From Dactylonectria macrodidyma (Eukaryota; Ascomycota; Sordariomycetes; Hypocreales; Nectriaceae), in the NCBI GenBank assembly GCA_020744425.1, contig JAGMUV010000039.1:1-64000 (forward strand): 64,000 nucleotides of DNA, written 5' to 3'. The notes beneath the pieces were generated by a model. That model had not been told where the DNA came from. It ran no database searches and worked only from the letters and a program-made list of their open reading frames with translations. The position numbers and the translations under genes were made by a program. Within the stretch, counting starts at the first letter, position 1, and the number at the start of each line of letters is the position of its first letter. This document shows positions 30,734-42,545 of the stretch, piece after piece.

Positions 30734-32235
30734 ATGGAATCTATTAAGATGGACGAAAAATCTGCAACTACGTTGGTGCCGGAAGATATGAACCCAAACC
30801 CGAAGCCACAAGCAGAATCGCCACCTCCTGACGCTAAGAATGAAGAGGAATCGCTTGATGAGCACGATGGTGGCTACGGTTGGGTTTGCGTTGTTGCCCA
30901 GCTACTCATTACCGCAAACACGTGGGGTGTCAATGGCGTAAGTTGACTCTGCCCGCGAGGAATCACATGAACTATTGTGACTTAACTGTGAACAGTCCTT
31001 CGGTGTCTACCTTGACCACTACCTTTCAACCAATGCTTTCCAAGGGACGTCGCAAGTGGCATATGCCTTCGTCGGCGGGCTGTCAATATCTCAGATGACG
31101 CTGGTGGCGCCGCTCGTCACACACGCAACGAAACGGTTCGGACTCAAACCTACCTTGGTATTTGGCCTTGTACTTGAAACAGGAGCCTTGATTGCAGCGA
31201 GTTATGCGACAGAACTGTGGCATCTGTGTCTCACCCAGGGTTTCCTCTTCGGTTGGGGCTCCAGCTTTCTGTATGTTGGCACTTATGGGATCATCCCCCA
31301 GTGGTTCAATCGAAGAATCGGTGTCGCCACCGGTATTGCATCGGCTGGCAGCGGCCTCGGAGGGCTAATCCATAGCCTGGGAAGTCAAGCCATGATCTCT
31401 AGGCTCGGACTCTCTTGGTCCTTCCGCATCACGGCAATTTGCACAGGTGTTGCTCATGTTATCTGCACGATCCTGATACGGGACAGAAACAAGCATGTGA
31501 AGCCACAGCAGCACTACTTCGACGCCAGCCTCTTGAAAAGCATGGATTTTCTCCTAATTCTTTTCTGGACCCTATTCAGTGCAACCGGTTATACCATCGT
31601 ACTCTTTTCTCTCCCAAACAATGCCATCGAAATTGGCGCAACGTTTCACCAAGCCTCGATTGTTGGAGCCATGGTCAATCTGGGAATGGCAATAGGCCGA
31701 CCGCTTGTTGGATACTTCAGCGATCACGTCGGAAAGGTCAACATGAGTCTCATCGGAACTATTCTCGCAAGCATCTTTTGCCTTGCTCTTTGGACATCTG
31801 CAAACAATTTGTCCACTCTGTTTGCATTTGCCATCCTTGGGGGCATGGTTCTTGGCACATTTTGGGCGGTAAGTGAATATGCTTTCGCAAAAATGCATCA
31901 TCAGCGGCTAACAAGCGTGTAAACAGACCATGGGCTCCGTGCTGGTTGCCACCTTTGGCATTAAACGACTGCCCTCTACTCTCTCTGTCGCTTGGACGTT
32001 GATATCTTTTCCCACAGCATGTAAGTTTTCCACGCGAAAGTGTCAATGATTGCTACCAAAAAGCTGATATCAACATATAACAGTTGCGGAAGCCATTGCC
32101 TTAGGGTTGCGAAGACCACATGCCCCAGTCTACCACAATGTGCAAATATTCGCGGGGTTCATGTTCTTTGGTGGTTTTGTTTGCTTAGCACTACTACGTT
32201 TTTTGCCACACATTCGACGTGAAGCCACACAATAA
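30734..32235 (+). CDS. MFS transporter, monocarboxylate-transporter-like
   Basis: Four exons: 30734-30937, 30996-31868, 31927-32020, 32084-32235. All three introns are GT-AG (58, 58 and 63 nt), and the spliced frame is continuous for 440 residues. An acidic, Pro-rich cytosolic tail (~45 residues) precedes DGGYGWVCVVAQLL, the family's N-terminal motif. About twelve hydrophobic segments follow, with WGSSFLYVGTYGIIPQWF and RIGVATGIASAGSGLGGL characteristic of fungal MCT-like proteins. It should be a plasma-membrane importer or exporter of a carboxylate or related small molecule; the substrate is unknown. It sits between the FMN-binding gene and a MOSC gene in the 29-37 kb island. Confidence 0.92.
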
Positions 32236-32784
32236 AGAACACGCTAGATCGATGGTTTGTATCAAAGCACATCGCGACTTTCCCGAGGCTATGACTCTGT
32301 AGGGTTGTGAGAAGTGGGCAACCGCCAAGGCGATGATGCTCTTCCAATCTCGCTCAATAGGTATTGGGAGATCAAAAATACAAATTGCTCAACTACTGAA
32401 CTTGACATCAAGATTCTGAATTTTGCTATCTTTACTCTCTGAGCCAACTTCTGTGTTGATAACGTTGTGAAATCTTGGTCCCGAGATAAAAAGCTCTCCA
32501 TGCCGTGTTTCACCCTTCACCTTCTCAATAAGATCCTCCCATCTACATCATTTCTTTCTTCATTATTACGGGGTTATCCGTGATAATAAGGTTGATAAAT
32601 TATTTATTCTAAACTTCGTAAGGCGCGCGCAATGGCTGGGCTTAATTAATTAGATCCCCCAGTCCTATCAGTCACTTGTATTCTGTCTCCAACCCGCAGG
32701 ACAGTTCCGATTGGGGCAACGCAGGCATACTGCCCAAATACAGGCTTATCTGTTGAATCGGTTAGCAGGCAGGATAGAGAGGCA
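32236..32784. other. Intergenic between convergent genes
   Basis: A+T-rich. It should hold the 3' ends of the MFS and MOSC genes. No gene seen. Confidence 0.5.
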
Positions 32785-33766
32785 CTATTGGCTCATACGT
32801 GGAAATGCACTATTGACACGACGATCCTGTGCAAGTAGACCATATAGCTGACGGGCTCTAGGCGCGGTCTTTCCTGTAATAAAGTCCACGTTCAAGCTTA
32901 AACACCGGGGTGTCTTAAAAATGCAACGGATGATGGCTTTCTTTGCTTCATGGCTACCAGAGCATACGGTCAGCTGTTTCCAGAAGTCCTCTTCAAAAGG
33001 TTGCATGTCTGGTCCTCCATCAATGTGAATGTTTGGACGGAATCGAAGAATGATGTCCTCAGCTTGATCGCACATGGGCAATCTTGAGCGTGCTTCAACC
33101 TCGGAGGCCACTGATGTGACTAGAAAAGGGGCAGCATCGGCGAAGCGAAGCCCCTGACTCCGGGGTCTGTCGTCTGATTGAGCAACCAACGGCCCCAATC
33201 GATTCTGAATGAAGGCGGCACCTGGAATCTCACGCCTGCCTTCTCCACCGATGAATAGCAGTCTAACTGGCATGGCTAGGTGTCCACTGAAGAATTCGGC
33301 AGGTGTGTCTCCCATGTCGATTCCCACAGCGCATGTACCCCAAATGTTCAATTCGAAGGTTTTGGAATCGCGACATGATAATGGCGAAGGAGTAAGAGGA
33401 ATGGTAATTGACGATGCTGGTTGGGCCAGAGTGTAACGGATGGTGAGCTGTGACCAGTCACTGTCAATGGATGGCTGGAACAAGGAGAGAGCAGGCAAGG
33501 TTTTGATTGTGAGGTGTTGTGAAAATCGGCTCGAATGCTCTGTTGGTAGGGCTTTGATGAGAATGTATTGGCGATCGAATCGAAACCCTTCACTTGTCAC
33601 CTCTGCAAAGGTCACCTCGACCGGTAGGATCGACTTGATTGGATAAATGAACAACTGTGGAGAGAGGGACCTGTTAGCGAATATTCTCAATGCGTACCGA
33701 CGGAGCGATCGCTAATATCGCTGGAAGTTACTTAAACGAGACACAACCTACACGCTGAATGTGCAT
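32785..33766 (-). CDS. MOSC-domain protein
   Basis: Main exon 32785-33654 encodes LFIYPIKSILPVEV (MOSC_N beta-barrel start), FRFDRQYILI, then FIQNRLGPLVAQ and the MOSC core: LRFRPNIHIDGG, PFEEDFWKQL, and TPRCLSLNVDFITG with the conserved Cys. I place the start in a tiny 5-codon first exon (33752-33766, MHIQR) joined by a 97-nt GT-AG intron (33655-33751). This puts LFIYPIKS at the usual distance from the N terminus; product 294 residues. MOSC proteins carry or sulfurate the molybdenum cofactor (Moco sulfurase C-terminal domain, mARC). The substrate is unknown. Confidence 0.85.
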
Positions 33767-34610
33767 ATCAACCAAGGTCTCAATGTTCGAATGAAACTTG
33801 AGCCACGAGGTGAAGATCCGACGGTAGAGGTAGCCTGTGGCCTAATCTTTGGCAAGTCTCATAATTCCTGCCCCTCCGCAGAAGAACATACAGGCGCCTA
33901 CTGGACTTGGGACAGCGTCTGGTGCCTACATACACCATTGAGCCATGAGCTTGGGTATGCAGCAGCCGTTGGGATAGCTGGGAAATGCCAAGGAGTATGG
34001 TGAGCTGAATGTCAGTGGAAGAGCAGATTTTCTTCGGAAAGCCCGGTAGCGCTATGATTCGTGACTCACGTCGCTGCTTACTAGTCCGGACTCGGTAATC
34101 CCGAGCGAGGTGCATAGTTCCACTGTCGGCCCCAAGCAAGGTGCGTAGTTTCACCCTCATGCTAGGCTGAATTCTGAAGTTCCTGGCGAGACCAAGCCGT
34201 TCCGACTCCGAGACCTTGGACTTGAACCTTTTTTCCAATATTGGTGGGGATGGATCCAGAATCTGATGATTGATCTAGGATGCCTCCAACCCCCTCTTTT
34301 CTCGAGAACAGTTTTCTAGTCATCTGACAAAGACGAGGATATCGGTGGATCACAGGCGTATGCATCCGGGCCTTATGCTGCTACGCGAGGGGTCAACCCA
34401 TCATCTAATCTAGTCGAGAACGCCGATGACACAACATCCATATCACGTGCCACCGGAAGAGGGTCGAAGAGCAAGCGAGTCGCGAAGACCTACCGCGTAC
34501 AGCCTCTCTTTCGCTCGCTTTTGCCTGTGACGGTGACAGCGGAGGCGTTGTGGTCTGTCAAGATCAATCCCGATTCACTTTCTGCCCCACGCTTGTTCAC
34601 TTTGAGAGTG
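33767..34610. other. Intergenic between divergent genes
   Basis: Upstream regions of the MOSC gene (minus) and the Zn2Cys6 gene (plus). No gene recognised. Confidence 0.5.
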
Positions 34611-36779
34611 ATGATGGAATCCGCACATGCCGCTCCCGTCCCCTGTGGACGCTGCCGCGAACGTCGCGTGAAAGTATGGTCCCCTACCTCATCGAGGCTC
34701 TCTCCCCTTACTGATGGAATTGGGATTAGTGTGACAGGAGACAGCCAAGCTGTACGCGCTGTGCGCGGGCCTCCTACCCATGCCCCGGCTATGACCGCGT
34801 GCGAGGCTTTCTCGATCAAGGACGGGATATACGCAGGAAGTATGGAAGTGACACCACAGCTGGATCAACCCGCACCTTTCCCTCGACTCCCCGAGTGAGG
34901 CTGTCCCCTCCATATCCTGCCAGTCCATTTGGTCACGAATCACGTCCGAGTCCTTCTAGCCAATCGCAAAGCCCAGCAGTCCCACCACCGCCGCCCTCAA
35001 ACGAAGTGCGCAATGAGGCGTCGACAGGTTTTGACAACACACTGGATATCGATTTTGATAACGACTCGTTTTTTGACATTGACCCGGCTATCTATTACGC
35101 TCAAGCTGGCAACTGCTGTGGCTTCTTACCCAACGTCCCCATCATAGATGATACCGAGCTAGCTCTCCCACTCAAAGCCGGCAATTCTTTCGATGAAGAA
35201 ACATTCTCAGCGTTCACCGGTTCAGATGATCTGCCATTAGGCCTTCTCCCCGAATCCATTCGCGAGCGTGAACTTCATACAGCGGATCTCATTAGGCATT
35301 ACGTTGATGTCATCAGCCCATGGCTAGATGTATTCGACTCTGACAGGTATTTTGGTCACGTAGTGCCAAACAAAATCGGACGGAGCCTTCTGGTCAAGGA
35401 TTCCCTTGCTGCTGTAGCGGCGAAGCAGTTTGGCAATATGCGAAGGGATCAGAACAAATCTGTCCGCTACGACTCAAATCGATCTAGTCTTGACTTGCAT
35501 TACCGGGATTCCAACATTGACTGGCTCTATGAGGCCGCGGGGTTCTATGACAAAGCCATCCGTCGAATGATTGCATCATTACAAGTTTTGCGGAACCAAG
35601 GGCCTATTATGAGCGACGGATCGCCAACTACTCTACTCGCTTCGAGCCAGCCCAGCCCATTATACACTACGTCATCAACACCTGGACGTCATCAACAACG
35701 CACTGAACTCGAGACAATTGACGATCTTCTCGCCGCTGTGTCCATCTTTCTTTTGTATGAATCACTGGATGATAGACAGCCTAGCACGATGCAGTGAGAC
35801 CTCTGCATGACGGCCATGTCCCCTCGCTTACCATATCGAACTATAGGCATATGTCTGGCGCTCAGTATCTCCTGGGCCTAGACTTTGAGCATAATCCAAC
35901 ATCGTCGCTCAGAATTCCAGCACCCACCATGCAGAGCGATCTTGACACTACAAAAGCGTGGCGCGCGTCCTTTTGGAACTTTGCCTGCTTCGATTATGTG
36001 GTATCCTACGCTGCAAAGAGTAAAACAGAACTCGACATTGCAGACAAACGTCTCTGGCAAGCTGCTGGACTGCCAATGAATACAGCCTCTGATGGCTGCG
36101 TCCCAGAATCGCTAGTCCAGAGTGGTGATGAATTATCGTTGTGCAAAATGACAGAAACAATAGCATGCAGGTCCTTGATCTGGATCGTGTTGAAGACACT
36201 GAACTATGTTTCTGTGTTTGTTGCTGAACAAAACACGGATTGGTTGACATCTGCCGGCCTTTCCTGCTGGGACCATATCCATCAACACCTTGATATCTGG
36301 CATCAATCATTACCAGAAGGCTTTCAACCATGCCTCACATCTTCACTGCAACGTTACCACACCCATGCAGAACGTAGCTCTAGCTCGAGGTCCAGAACTC
36401 CGCAGAGAGAATTATCTGCAATTAAAGTACCTTTTCCAAAAATATTCTACAGCAACGCAACAGGCGCTGCCACGCTGCTATTGTACCACTTTACCAGGAT
36501 TTTGTTGCTCCTCCACAAGCCACCGACGCACGAATCATTCAATCCACGAAATGGAACACAACGCCTCAGCGCCTATCGCCAAGTCTCAAATCAGATCAAC
36601 CGACACGCCCATGAGATTTGCTCTATTGCTCTTGGCAGACCACAGCCAGCTGTTCAAATACAGTTGTTTGAACCATTGAATCTGGCAGGCCGCTGCTTGG
36701 AAGAGAACGAGCAACAAGTTGTCGTAGCCGATCTTTTGGTGGGCTTGCAGATTACTACAGGCTGCTCTACTGAGTGGAG

Positions 36780-37030
36780 TGTCACATCTATCAACTGTTG
36801 AGACTGAAGATAAAGTCTCAAAGGCTCGGATCTCTAATAAACCGGTCTCAAAGACCCGGCTTCCTAACAAGCCGGTCTCGAAGACCCGGATCCCTTGGGA
36901 TCCGGTCTACCGAGAACCTTATCATAGCTATGAGGGCAACCTACAAATAGGTCTGCCGCGAGCCCTCAGTTAGATAGAAATCAAGAGCTTCTACTTACAT
37001 CACAATGCACCCTTCCTATCAGATGCAACA
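36780..37030 (+). repeat. Copia 2 5' LTR
   Basis: 251 bp, TGTCACATC to GATGCAACA. Internally it has repeated GGTCTC(A/G)AAGACCCGG words. Confidence 0.95.
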
Positions 37031-37043
37031 GTTATGAGCCCGG
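37031..37043 (+). other. Primer-binding site, initiator tRNA-Met half
   Basis: GTTATGAGCCCGG directly follows the 5' LTR. GTTATGAGCCC is complementary to the anticodon arm of initiator tRNA-Met, the same site as in Copia 1. Confidence 0.8.
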
Positions 37044-37212
37044 TTTGCCTATAGCTGAAGCGGACGATATTCTTTGATCAAGCTGTATCATCAGACCCTT
37101 ATCAAACCTATCTCCCTTCCTTCCTAGCCTAGGCTTGCAACCTAGCTTCTTCAAGCTAGTCCTTCCAAACTAGGTTATCAACTTCCGCTGTTGCTCGCAG
37201 TCATCTATCGCG

Positions 37213-40200
37213 ATGGGCGTTGCTGATACGGAAGCCTCTTCCTGGGCCAAGCTCAACGGGCCTAGTGATTGGAAACACTGGATAGCCAGCATCCGGAAAT
37301 CGGCTACTACGAAGGACGTCTGGGACTTCATTGACCCTTTTAAGGAAAACAAGAAGTCCCTAGCCCGACCGGTCTTTCCTACAGCTGCAGACATCAAGCC
37401 TGATGCGACTAGGCTGTCTGAGCTGACCCCAGACCAAAGGATTGACCTTAATGGCCTTGAGAAACAGTATCTCGAAAACGTCCGAATCTACGAAAAACGC
37501 CAAAAGGCCCTATCCGCTATCCAAGACCGGATCATCCTGACCGTCGGCAACTATCGAGATGTCATCGACGATGAAGATGACGTTGCAAAGGAACTAGCCC
37601 TCCTACGGGCCCGGATCCAGCCAGCTACCTGGTTCCATGAAAGAGAAGTCCTTGACCGATATCGAACAGCCCTCAAGGGGCCCGGCCGGACTAAGACTAA
37701 GGACTGGGTCACAAGCTGGCAGAAGGTCCTTACGGAAGCCCGTAATCTAGGCCTTCCTGACTCCAAGGGTCTCAGACCAACCCTAGACTTCCTAGAAGCT
37801 GTCAGACCGATGGACCTCACCTTCGCCGATATCTGGATGAATAAGATCCAATATAAGGCATCAAAGGGCAAGAAAGACTGGGAAGCTAAGATCCCGGACG
37901 GTATTGAGATCAGCGAGCTGTTCGAAAAACAGGCTACAGAGACGAAGGCACCGAAAGGGTCCTTTTCCACGTTCCAGAAAACCGGCTCTTCTAAGCCTGC
38001 CGGATCTAACGGATCCGAGGGACCAAAGACCCCCTGCCTCTGTGGCAAACAGCATTTCTATTCAAAATGCCCTTACCTAGTTACTTCTATCCGCCCGGCC
38101 GGATGGAAGCCTAACCAAGACATAGAATTCCAGATCAATCAACAGCTCGAAGACCCTGCTACGAAACAACGGGTAGATCGAGCTCTGCAGAGACAGAAGC
38201 CTAGGGATACCCAGCCAGGGGCCCCAAAGGCCACTACAGACAACAGGGATGAAGGCTACATCAAGGGCAGCTCCTTTGCCGGCCTTTCCCTTCAGACCAC
38301 ACAGCCGCCGGACCAACAGCAAGGTCAGCAGCTAGGTCGGCAACCGGAACAGCAGCCGGCTCTAACGATCCTATCTACGGCTTCCGTCATAACCGTTCCA
38401 GGGAGGGTTTATCCGCTCAGGGACTCCTTTATCCTTGATTCCGGGTCAGACACACACATCTGTAATAACCTCTTACGCTTTTCATCCTATCAGCCCTCTA
38501 GGAACCCCGAGCCTATCTTTGCAGGCGGATCCGAGCTGCAAATCCTAGGCTACGGTCAGGTCAACCTACGGCTTGAAGACGGGCTCTTCCAGCTCAGACG
38601 GGCAGCCTATATCCCGGGTTTCCACACGAACGTTGTCTCGCTAGATCTTATGATCCTAGCCGGATACAACTGGAACCCGAAAACAGGGGCCGTCTTCCAA
38701 GGGATAGAGACTATCTTCTATACCCGACGGTACCATCGCCAACAAGTCATCGAATTCAACGAGGTCAGACCGATCTCGGCCACAGCAGCCGCCGCAGCCT
38801 CTGCCGACCAAGGCAGACCAACGGGCCTGCTAGCAGCAGCCGCAGCCTCTTCCAAAGACCCTAGGGCGCCTCAGACAGCCGAATCCATCCTCTGGCACCA
38901 ACGTCTAGGCCACTTGAACGCCCGGGCTCTTGAACATCTTACGGATCAGACCCTAGGGGTCCGTATCAAGGGACCTATCGCAATAGACTGCGAAGCCTGC
39001 TCCCTTGCCAAGGCTAGCAGACAGGTCTCCCGACGAAGCCCGCAGACAATAGCTCCGAGACCCTATTGGAGGGTCTACATCGACCTCTTTAGCTTCCACA
39101 CAAGCTATGACGGAAAACAGGCTGCCTTGCTGATCAAAGATGAATACACAGGCCTAATCCACATCTATCTTCTATCCGATCAGACACAGGATTCAGTCCT
39201 AGGGGCCCTACAGGCCTTCGTATCCTACATCCGGACACAATACGGGCTCCGGATCTGCCGGATCCATAGGGACAACGACAGGGCCCTAGGCATCCGATCG
39301 ATCAATTGGATGACTGACGAAGGGATCGAGGACGAACCCTCGAGCCCTCACAACCCGGCTCAGAACGGCCCTGCCGAACGATCTGGGGGGGTAATAGCTC
39401 CTAAGAACAGGTCTATGTTACTAGGGTCTAACCTGCCGCCCGATCTCTGGTCCGAGGGTTGGAAAACAGCTGTCTTCCTATATAACAGATCGCCCCAACA
39501 GGCCCGAGACTGGAAGACCCCCTTAGGGCTGCTAATTTCCTGGCTTCAAGACCAAGGAAAGGACACCGGATTCGTCTCCAGACAGCCGGATCTAACGCAC
39601 CTTAGGGCCTTCGGCTGCCGGGCCTATCCAATGACTACGGAAGCTTTGAAGAGCACTCAAAAACGGGACCTAAAGACAGCCGCCCACGCAGAAATCGGCT
39701 ACCTAGTTGGATACGATTCGAACAACATCTTCAGGATCTGGATCCCGGAAAGGTCAGAGGTCCGGAGGGTCAGGGACGTCACATTCGACGAGAAAACCTT
39801 CTATGATCCTAAGAACCACCCAATCCCTCAGCCAATTCGACAGCCTAGGGTGCGGTTCCTGCTTCCAGCCCACATTGACAGCGATAGTGATGAAGACGAG
39901 GAAATCAGGTCAACGATCGAGGTAGCCCTCGATGACCCTGATCAGCACGAACAGCCCGATCAACATGACCTCGATAGGTCAGACGGACCCGAAGACACGG
40001 ACCCGGACGACGCTACGGACCGTACCGAAGCCACACCCGATCTAGCTAATCCGGACAGTCCGGGCAGCCCGGATCCGGAAGACCTAGCGTTCCAAGATCT
40101 AGATCTCAACGAGCAGGAAGACAAGGACTCTGACGACGACGATGACGAAGATCCCTATCTTCCGACCCCACAGACAACGGCACCGCCATCCGAAAGCCCG

Positions 40201-42147
40201 GATCCTCCATTTTCTACGCCGCCGGAACAGCCCGGCAGCCCAACTAGCAGGCAACCTAGCCCGGAGCCGACACAGACGTCAGAGCCGGCTAGACGAGGGG
40301 GCCCACGAGGACCGCGAAGACCGTGGCCTGCTGCGTCTCGAGCCTCAGACCGCATCAGGGGCCAAGGAACCGGCCCAGCAGACGAACCAGCTATCGATCC
40401 AATCCGAAAGGCTAGCTTTTTCAGCAGCTTCTTCAACGGAAGGGAAGAAAAGCTCCACAGACGGAACCTTCCGCCGGAACCTAGGACTTTCAAAGAGCTA
40501 GAAAATCACCCCTTTGGCCGCCAATTCAAGCAGGCCTGCGAGATCCAGATGAGAGACCTGTGGGGTCAAGGGACCTTTGAGGCTGTTCTATCCGAACAGG
40601 CCAAAAAGACCCCTATCCCGACGACCTGGGTCTTTAAATACAAGACGGATAAGCATGGGTTCCTTACGAAGTTCAAGGCCCGGCTCTGTGTCCGAGGGGA
40701 TCTTCAGCCCCTTGACGACAAAGAGACCTATGCAGCAACCTTAGCAGGAAGGTCCTTCCGGGTCCTTATGGCTATAGCAGCTAAATTCCAGCTAGAGGCT
40801 AGGCAGCTAGACGCAATCAACGCCTTCACCAACAGCCCACTAGACGAAGAAGTCTACATCCGCTGCCCGGATGGATTCAAACGGCACGGATGGAGTCTAC
40901 GGCTACGAAAGGCCCTATACGGGCTACGCAGATCACCCTTACTGTGGCAACGAGACCTCCTTCAGACCTTCCAGCAGCTAGGTCTGCAGCAGTGTGCAGA
41001 AGACCCTTGTATCTGCAACAACAGCTGGCTGACCGTCTTCTTCTACGTTGACGATATCGTCTTGCTATATCGAACAAAGGATCAGCTAGCTGCTGAGACC
41101 CTGATCAATAGGCTCAAACAGCGGTATCAGATGCAGGACCTTGGGGACCTTTCCTGGTTCCTAGGGATCCGAATTCTAAGGGATAAGCTAGCTAAGAAGC
41201 TGTGGCTCTGTCAGGACTCATACATCGAGAAAACAGCTGCCCGCTTTAAGGTCAAGCTAACCGACGATTTCAAAGGAAACCCTCTACCAACCAACGACCT
41301 ACGGAAAAACCCGTATCAAGCCCAGCAGGACCAGGTGATCCTATTCCAGCAGAAAGTCGGATCGATCAACTACATCGCAGTCATCAGCCGGCCTGACGTA
41401 GCTAAGGCCGCAGCCCGGCTAGCAGAACACTTACTCAATCCAACGGAAGACCATCACCGGATCGCAGATAGGGTCATCATCTACCTCTACGCAACCCGAT
41501 ATCTAGCTATCCAATTCAGCGGTCAAAGCTCTCAAATACCGATCATTCAAATCGCAATTCCAATAGCCGGATCAGCAGCCGGATCAGCAGCCGCCCCGGG
41601 CCCGGCCGATCAGACGGATCAGGACCTCGAATTCCTAGTTGCATCAGACGCAGCCTTCGCAGACGACCCGAAGACCCGGAAATCGTCCCAAGGGATGATC
41701 ATGACTCTGTTCGGCGGACCTATTAGCTGGAAAGCCGGGAAACAGGATACAGTTACAACTTCATCTACAGAAGCAGAGCTCCTTGCTTTCACACACACAG
41801 CTAAGGAAGCCCTAGCTACCCAACGGCTATTCCAACAGCTAGACCTTCAGCTAGACCAACAGCTAGTCATTCAGTGTGACAACCAACAGACGATCCGGCT
41901 CATCACTCTGCAGATCCCGCGGATCCGAACAGCCCTACGGCACGTTGATATCCACAGCTGTTGGGCCCGGCAGTCCTACTTCAATGGATTATTTCAAGTC
42001 AAATACACGAAAACAGCAGAGATGCTAGCAGACGGTCTGACCAAGCCCCTGCCTGGTCAGAAATTCGAACTCTTCGTCAGACAGCTAGGACTTATTGATA
42101 TCAGGAGTCTAATCGAGACACAGATCGAGACAGATGACGAGGGCTAG
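37213..42147 (+). CDS. Copia gag-pol polyprotein
   Basis: 1,644 codons without interruption. Gag region (1-~270), short zinc-knuckle variant CLCGKQHFYSKC (~274), protease ILDSGSDTH (~409), GAG-pre-integrase (WHQRLGHLN), integrase (IKDEYTG, IHRDNDR, GPAERSGG), a long acidic/Pro-rich linker (~890-1060), reverse transcriptase with FFYVDDIV (~1277), RNase H (VASDAAFAD; TSSTEAEL; QCDNQQTIR). Domain order is Copia. The integrase and RT motifs look complete. The linker between integrase and RT is longer than in Copia 1, which explains most of the extra length. Confidence 0.97.
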   Translation: MGVADTEASSWAKLNGPSDWKHWIASIRKSATTKDVWDFIDPFKENKKSLARPVFPTAADIKPDATRLSELTPDQRIDLNGLEKQYLENVRIYEKRQKALSAIQDRIILTVGNYRDVIDDEDDVAKELALLRARIQPATWFHEREVLDRYRTALKGPGRTKTKDWVTSWQKVLTEARNLGLPDSKGLRPTLDFLEAVRPMDLTFADIWMNKIQYKASKGKKDWEAKIPDGIEISELFEKQATETKAPKGSFSTFQKTGSSKPAGSNGSEGPKTPCLCGKQHFYSKCPYLVTSIRPAGWKPNQDIEFQINQQLEDPATKQRVDRALQRQKPRDTQPGAPKATTDNRDEGYIKGSSFAGLSLQTTQPPDQQQGQQLGRQPEQQPALTILSTASVITVPGRVYPLRDSFILDSGSDTHICNNLLRFSSYQPSRNPEPIFAGGSELQILGYGQVNLRLEDGLFQLRRAAYIPGFHTNVVSLDLMILAGYNWNPKTGAVFQGIETIFYTRRYHRQQVIEFNEVRPISATAAAAASADQGRPTGLLAAAAASSKDPRAPQTAESILWHQRLGHLNARALEHLTDQTLGVRIKGPIAIDCEACSLAKASRQVSRRSPQTIAPRPYWRVYIDLFSFHTSYDGKQAALLIKDEYTGLIHIYLLSDQTQDSVLGALQAFVSYIRTQYGLRICRIHRDNDRALGIRSINWMTDEGIEDEPSSPHNPAQNGPAERSGGVIAPKNRSMLLGSNLPPDLWSEGWKTAVFLYNRSPQQARDWKTPLGLLISWLQDQGKDTGFVSRQPDLTHLRAFGCRAYPMTTEALKSTQKRDLKTAAHAEIGYLVGYDSNNIFRIWIPERSEVRRVRDVTFDEKTFYDPKNHPIPQPIRQPRVRFLLPAHIDSDSDEDEEIRSTIEVALDDPDQHEQPDQHDLDRSDGPEDTDPDDATDRTEATPDLANPDSPGSPDPEDLAFQDLDLNEQEDKDSDDDDDEDPYLPTPQTTAPPSESPDPPFSTPPEQPGSPTSRQPSPEPTQTSEPARRGGPRGPRRPWPAASRASDRIRGQGTGPADEPAIDPIRKASFFSSFFNGREEKLHRRNLPPEPRTFKELENHPFGRQFKQACEIQMRDLWGQGTFEAVLSEQAKKTPIPTTWVFKYKTDKHGFLTKFKARLCVRGDLQPLDDKETYAATLAGRSFRVLMAIAAKFQLEARQLDAINAFTNSPLDEEVYIRCPDGFKRHGWSLRLRKALYGLRRSPLLWQRDLLQTFQQLGLQQCAEDPCICNNSWLTVFFYVDDIVLLYRTKDQLAAETLINRLKQRYQMQDLGDLSWFLGIRILRDKLAKKLWLCQDSYIEKTAARFKVKLTDDFKGNPLPTNDLRKNPYQAQQDQVILFQQKVGSINYIAVISRPDVAKAAARLAEHLLNPTEDHHRIADRVIIYLYATRYLAIQFSGQSSQIPIIQIAIPIAGSAAGSAAAPGPADQTDQDLEFLVASDAAFADDPKTRKSSQGMIMTLFGGPISWKAGKQDTVTTSSTEAELLAFTHTAKEALATQRLFQQLDLQLDQQLVIQCDNQQTIRLITLQIPRIRTALRHVDIHSCWARQSYFNGLFQVKYTKTAEMLADGLTKPLPGQKFELFVRQLGLIDIRSLIETQIETDDEG

Positions 42148-42281
42148 CAGAGCCCGATTTCCTTCTATCAGTCTTTTCCTTCAATTTCCTATCCCTATTT
42201 TCCTAGCCTACGCAACAACCGTCCTTCCAACAAGGGCCATTTTCCTATATTTCCTATCTATTCAGTTTGAATCCCCATTCA

Positions 42282-42294
42282 ACCTGGGGGGGTA
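42282..42294 (+). other. Copia 2 polypurine tract
   Basis: A run of seven G followed by TA immediately before the 3' LTR; the plus-strand primer site expected here. Confidence 0.6.
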
Positions 42295-42545
42295 TGTCAC
42301 ATCTATCAACTGTTGAGACTGAAGATAAAGTCTCAAAGGCTCGGATCTCTAATAAACCGGTCTCAAAGACCCGGCTTCCTAACAAGCCGGTCTCGAAGAC
42401 CCGGATCCCTTGGGATCCGGTCTACCGAGAACCTTATCATAGCTATGAGGGCAACCTACAAATAGGTCTGCCGCGAGCCCTCAGTTAGATAGAAATCAAG
42501 AGCTTCTACTTACATCACAATGCACCCTTCCTATCAGATGCAACA
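42295..42545 (+). repeat. Copia 2 3' LTR
   Basis: 251 bp, same as 36780-37030 base for base as far as I can see. Confidence 0.95.

Larger units (their letters stand above)
36780..42545 (+). mobile_element. Ty1/Copia LTR retrotransposon 2, intact
   Basis: 5,766 bp, LTRs of 251 bp (36780-37030 and 42295-42545) that look identical. The target duplication is TGGAG (36775-36779 and 42546-42550). It has a primer-binding site at 37031, a G-rich polypurine tract before the 3' LTR and one 1,644-codon gag-pol frame. Its LTRs and protein differ clearly from Copia 1, so it is a separate family. Insertion is recent by LTR identity. Confidence 0.97.

Noticed and set aside
33780..34238. 152-codon minus-strand frame upstream of the MOSC gene
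   Set aside because: No recognisable motif; it overlaps the intergenic promoter region.
34490..34943. Frames antisense to the Zn2Cys6 N terminus
   Set aside because: The plus-strand zinc cluster with its intron is decisive.
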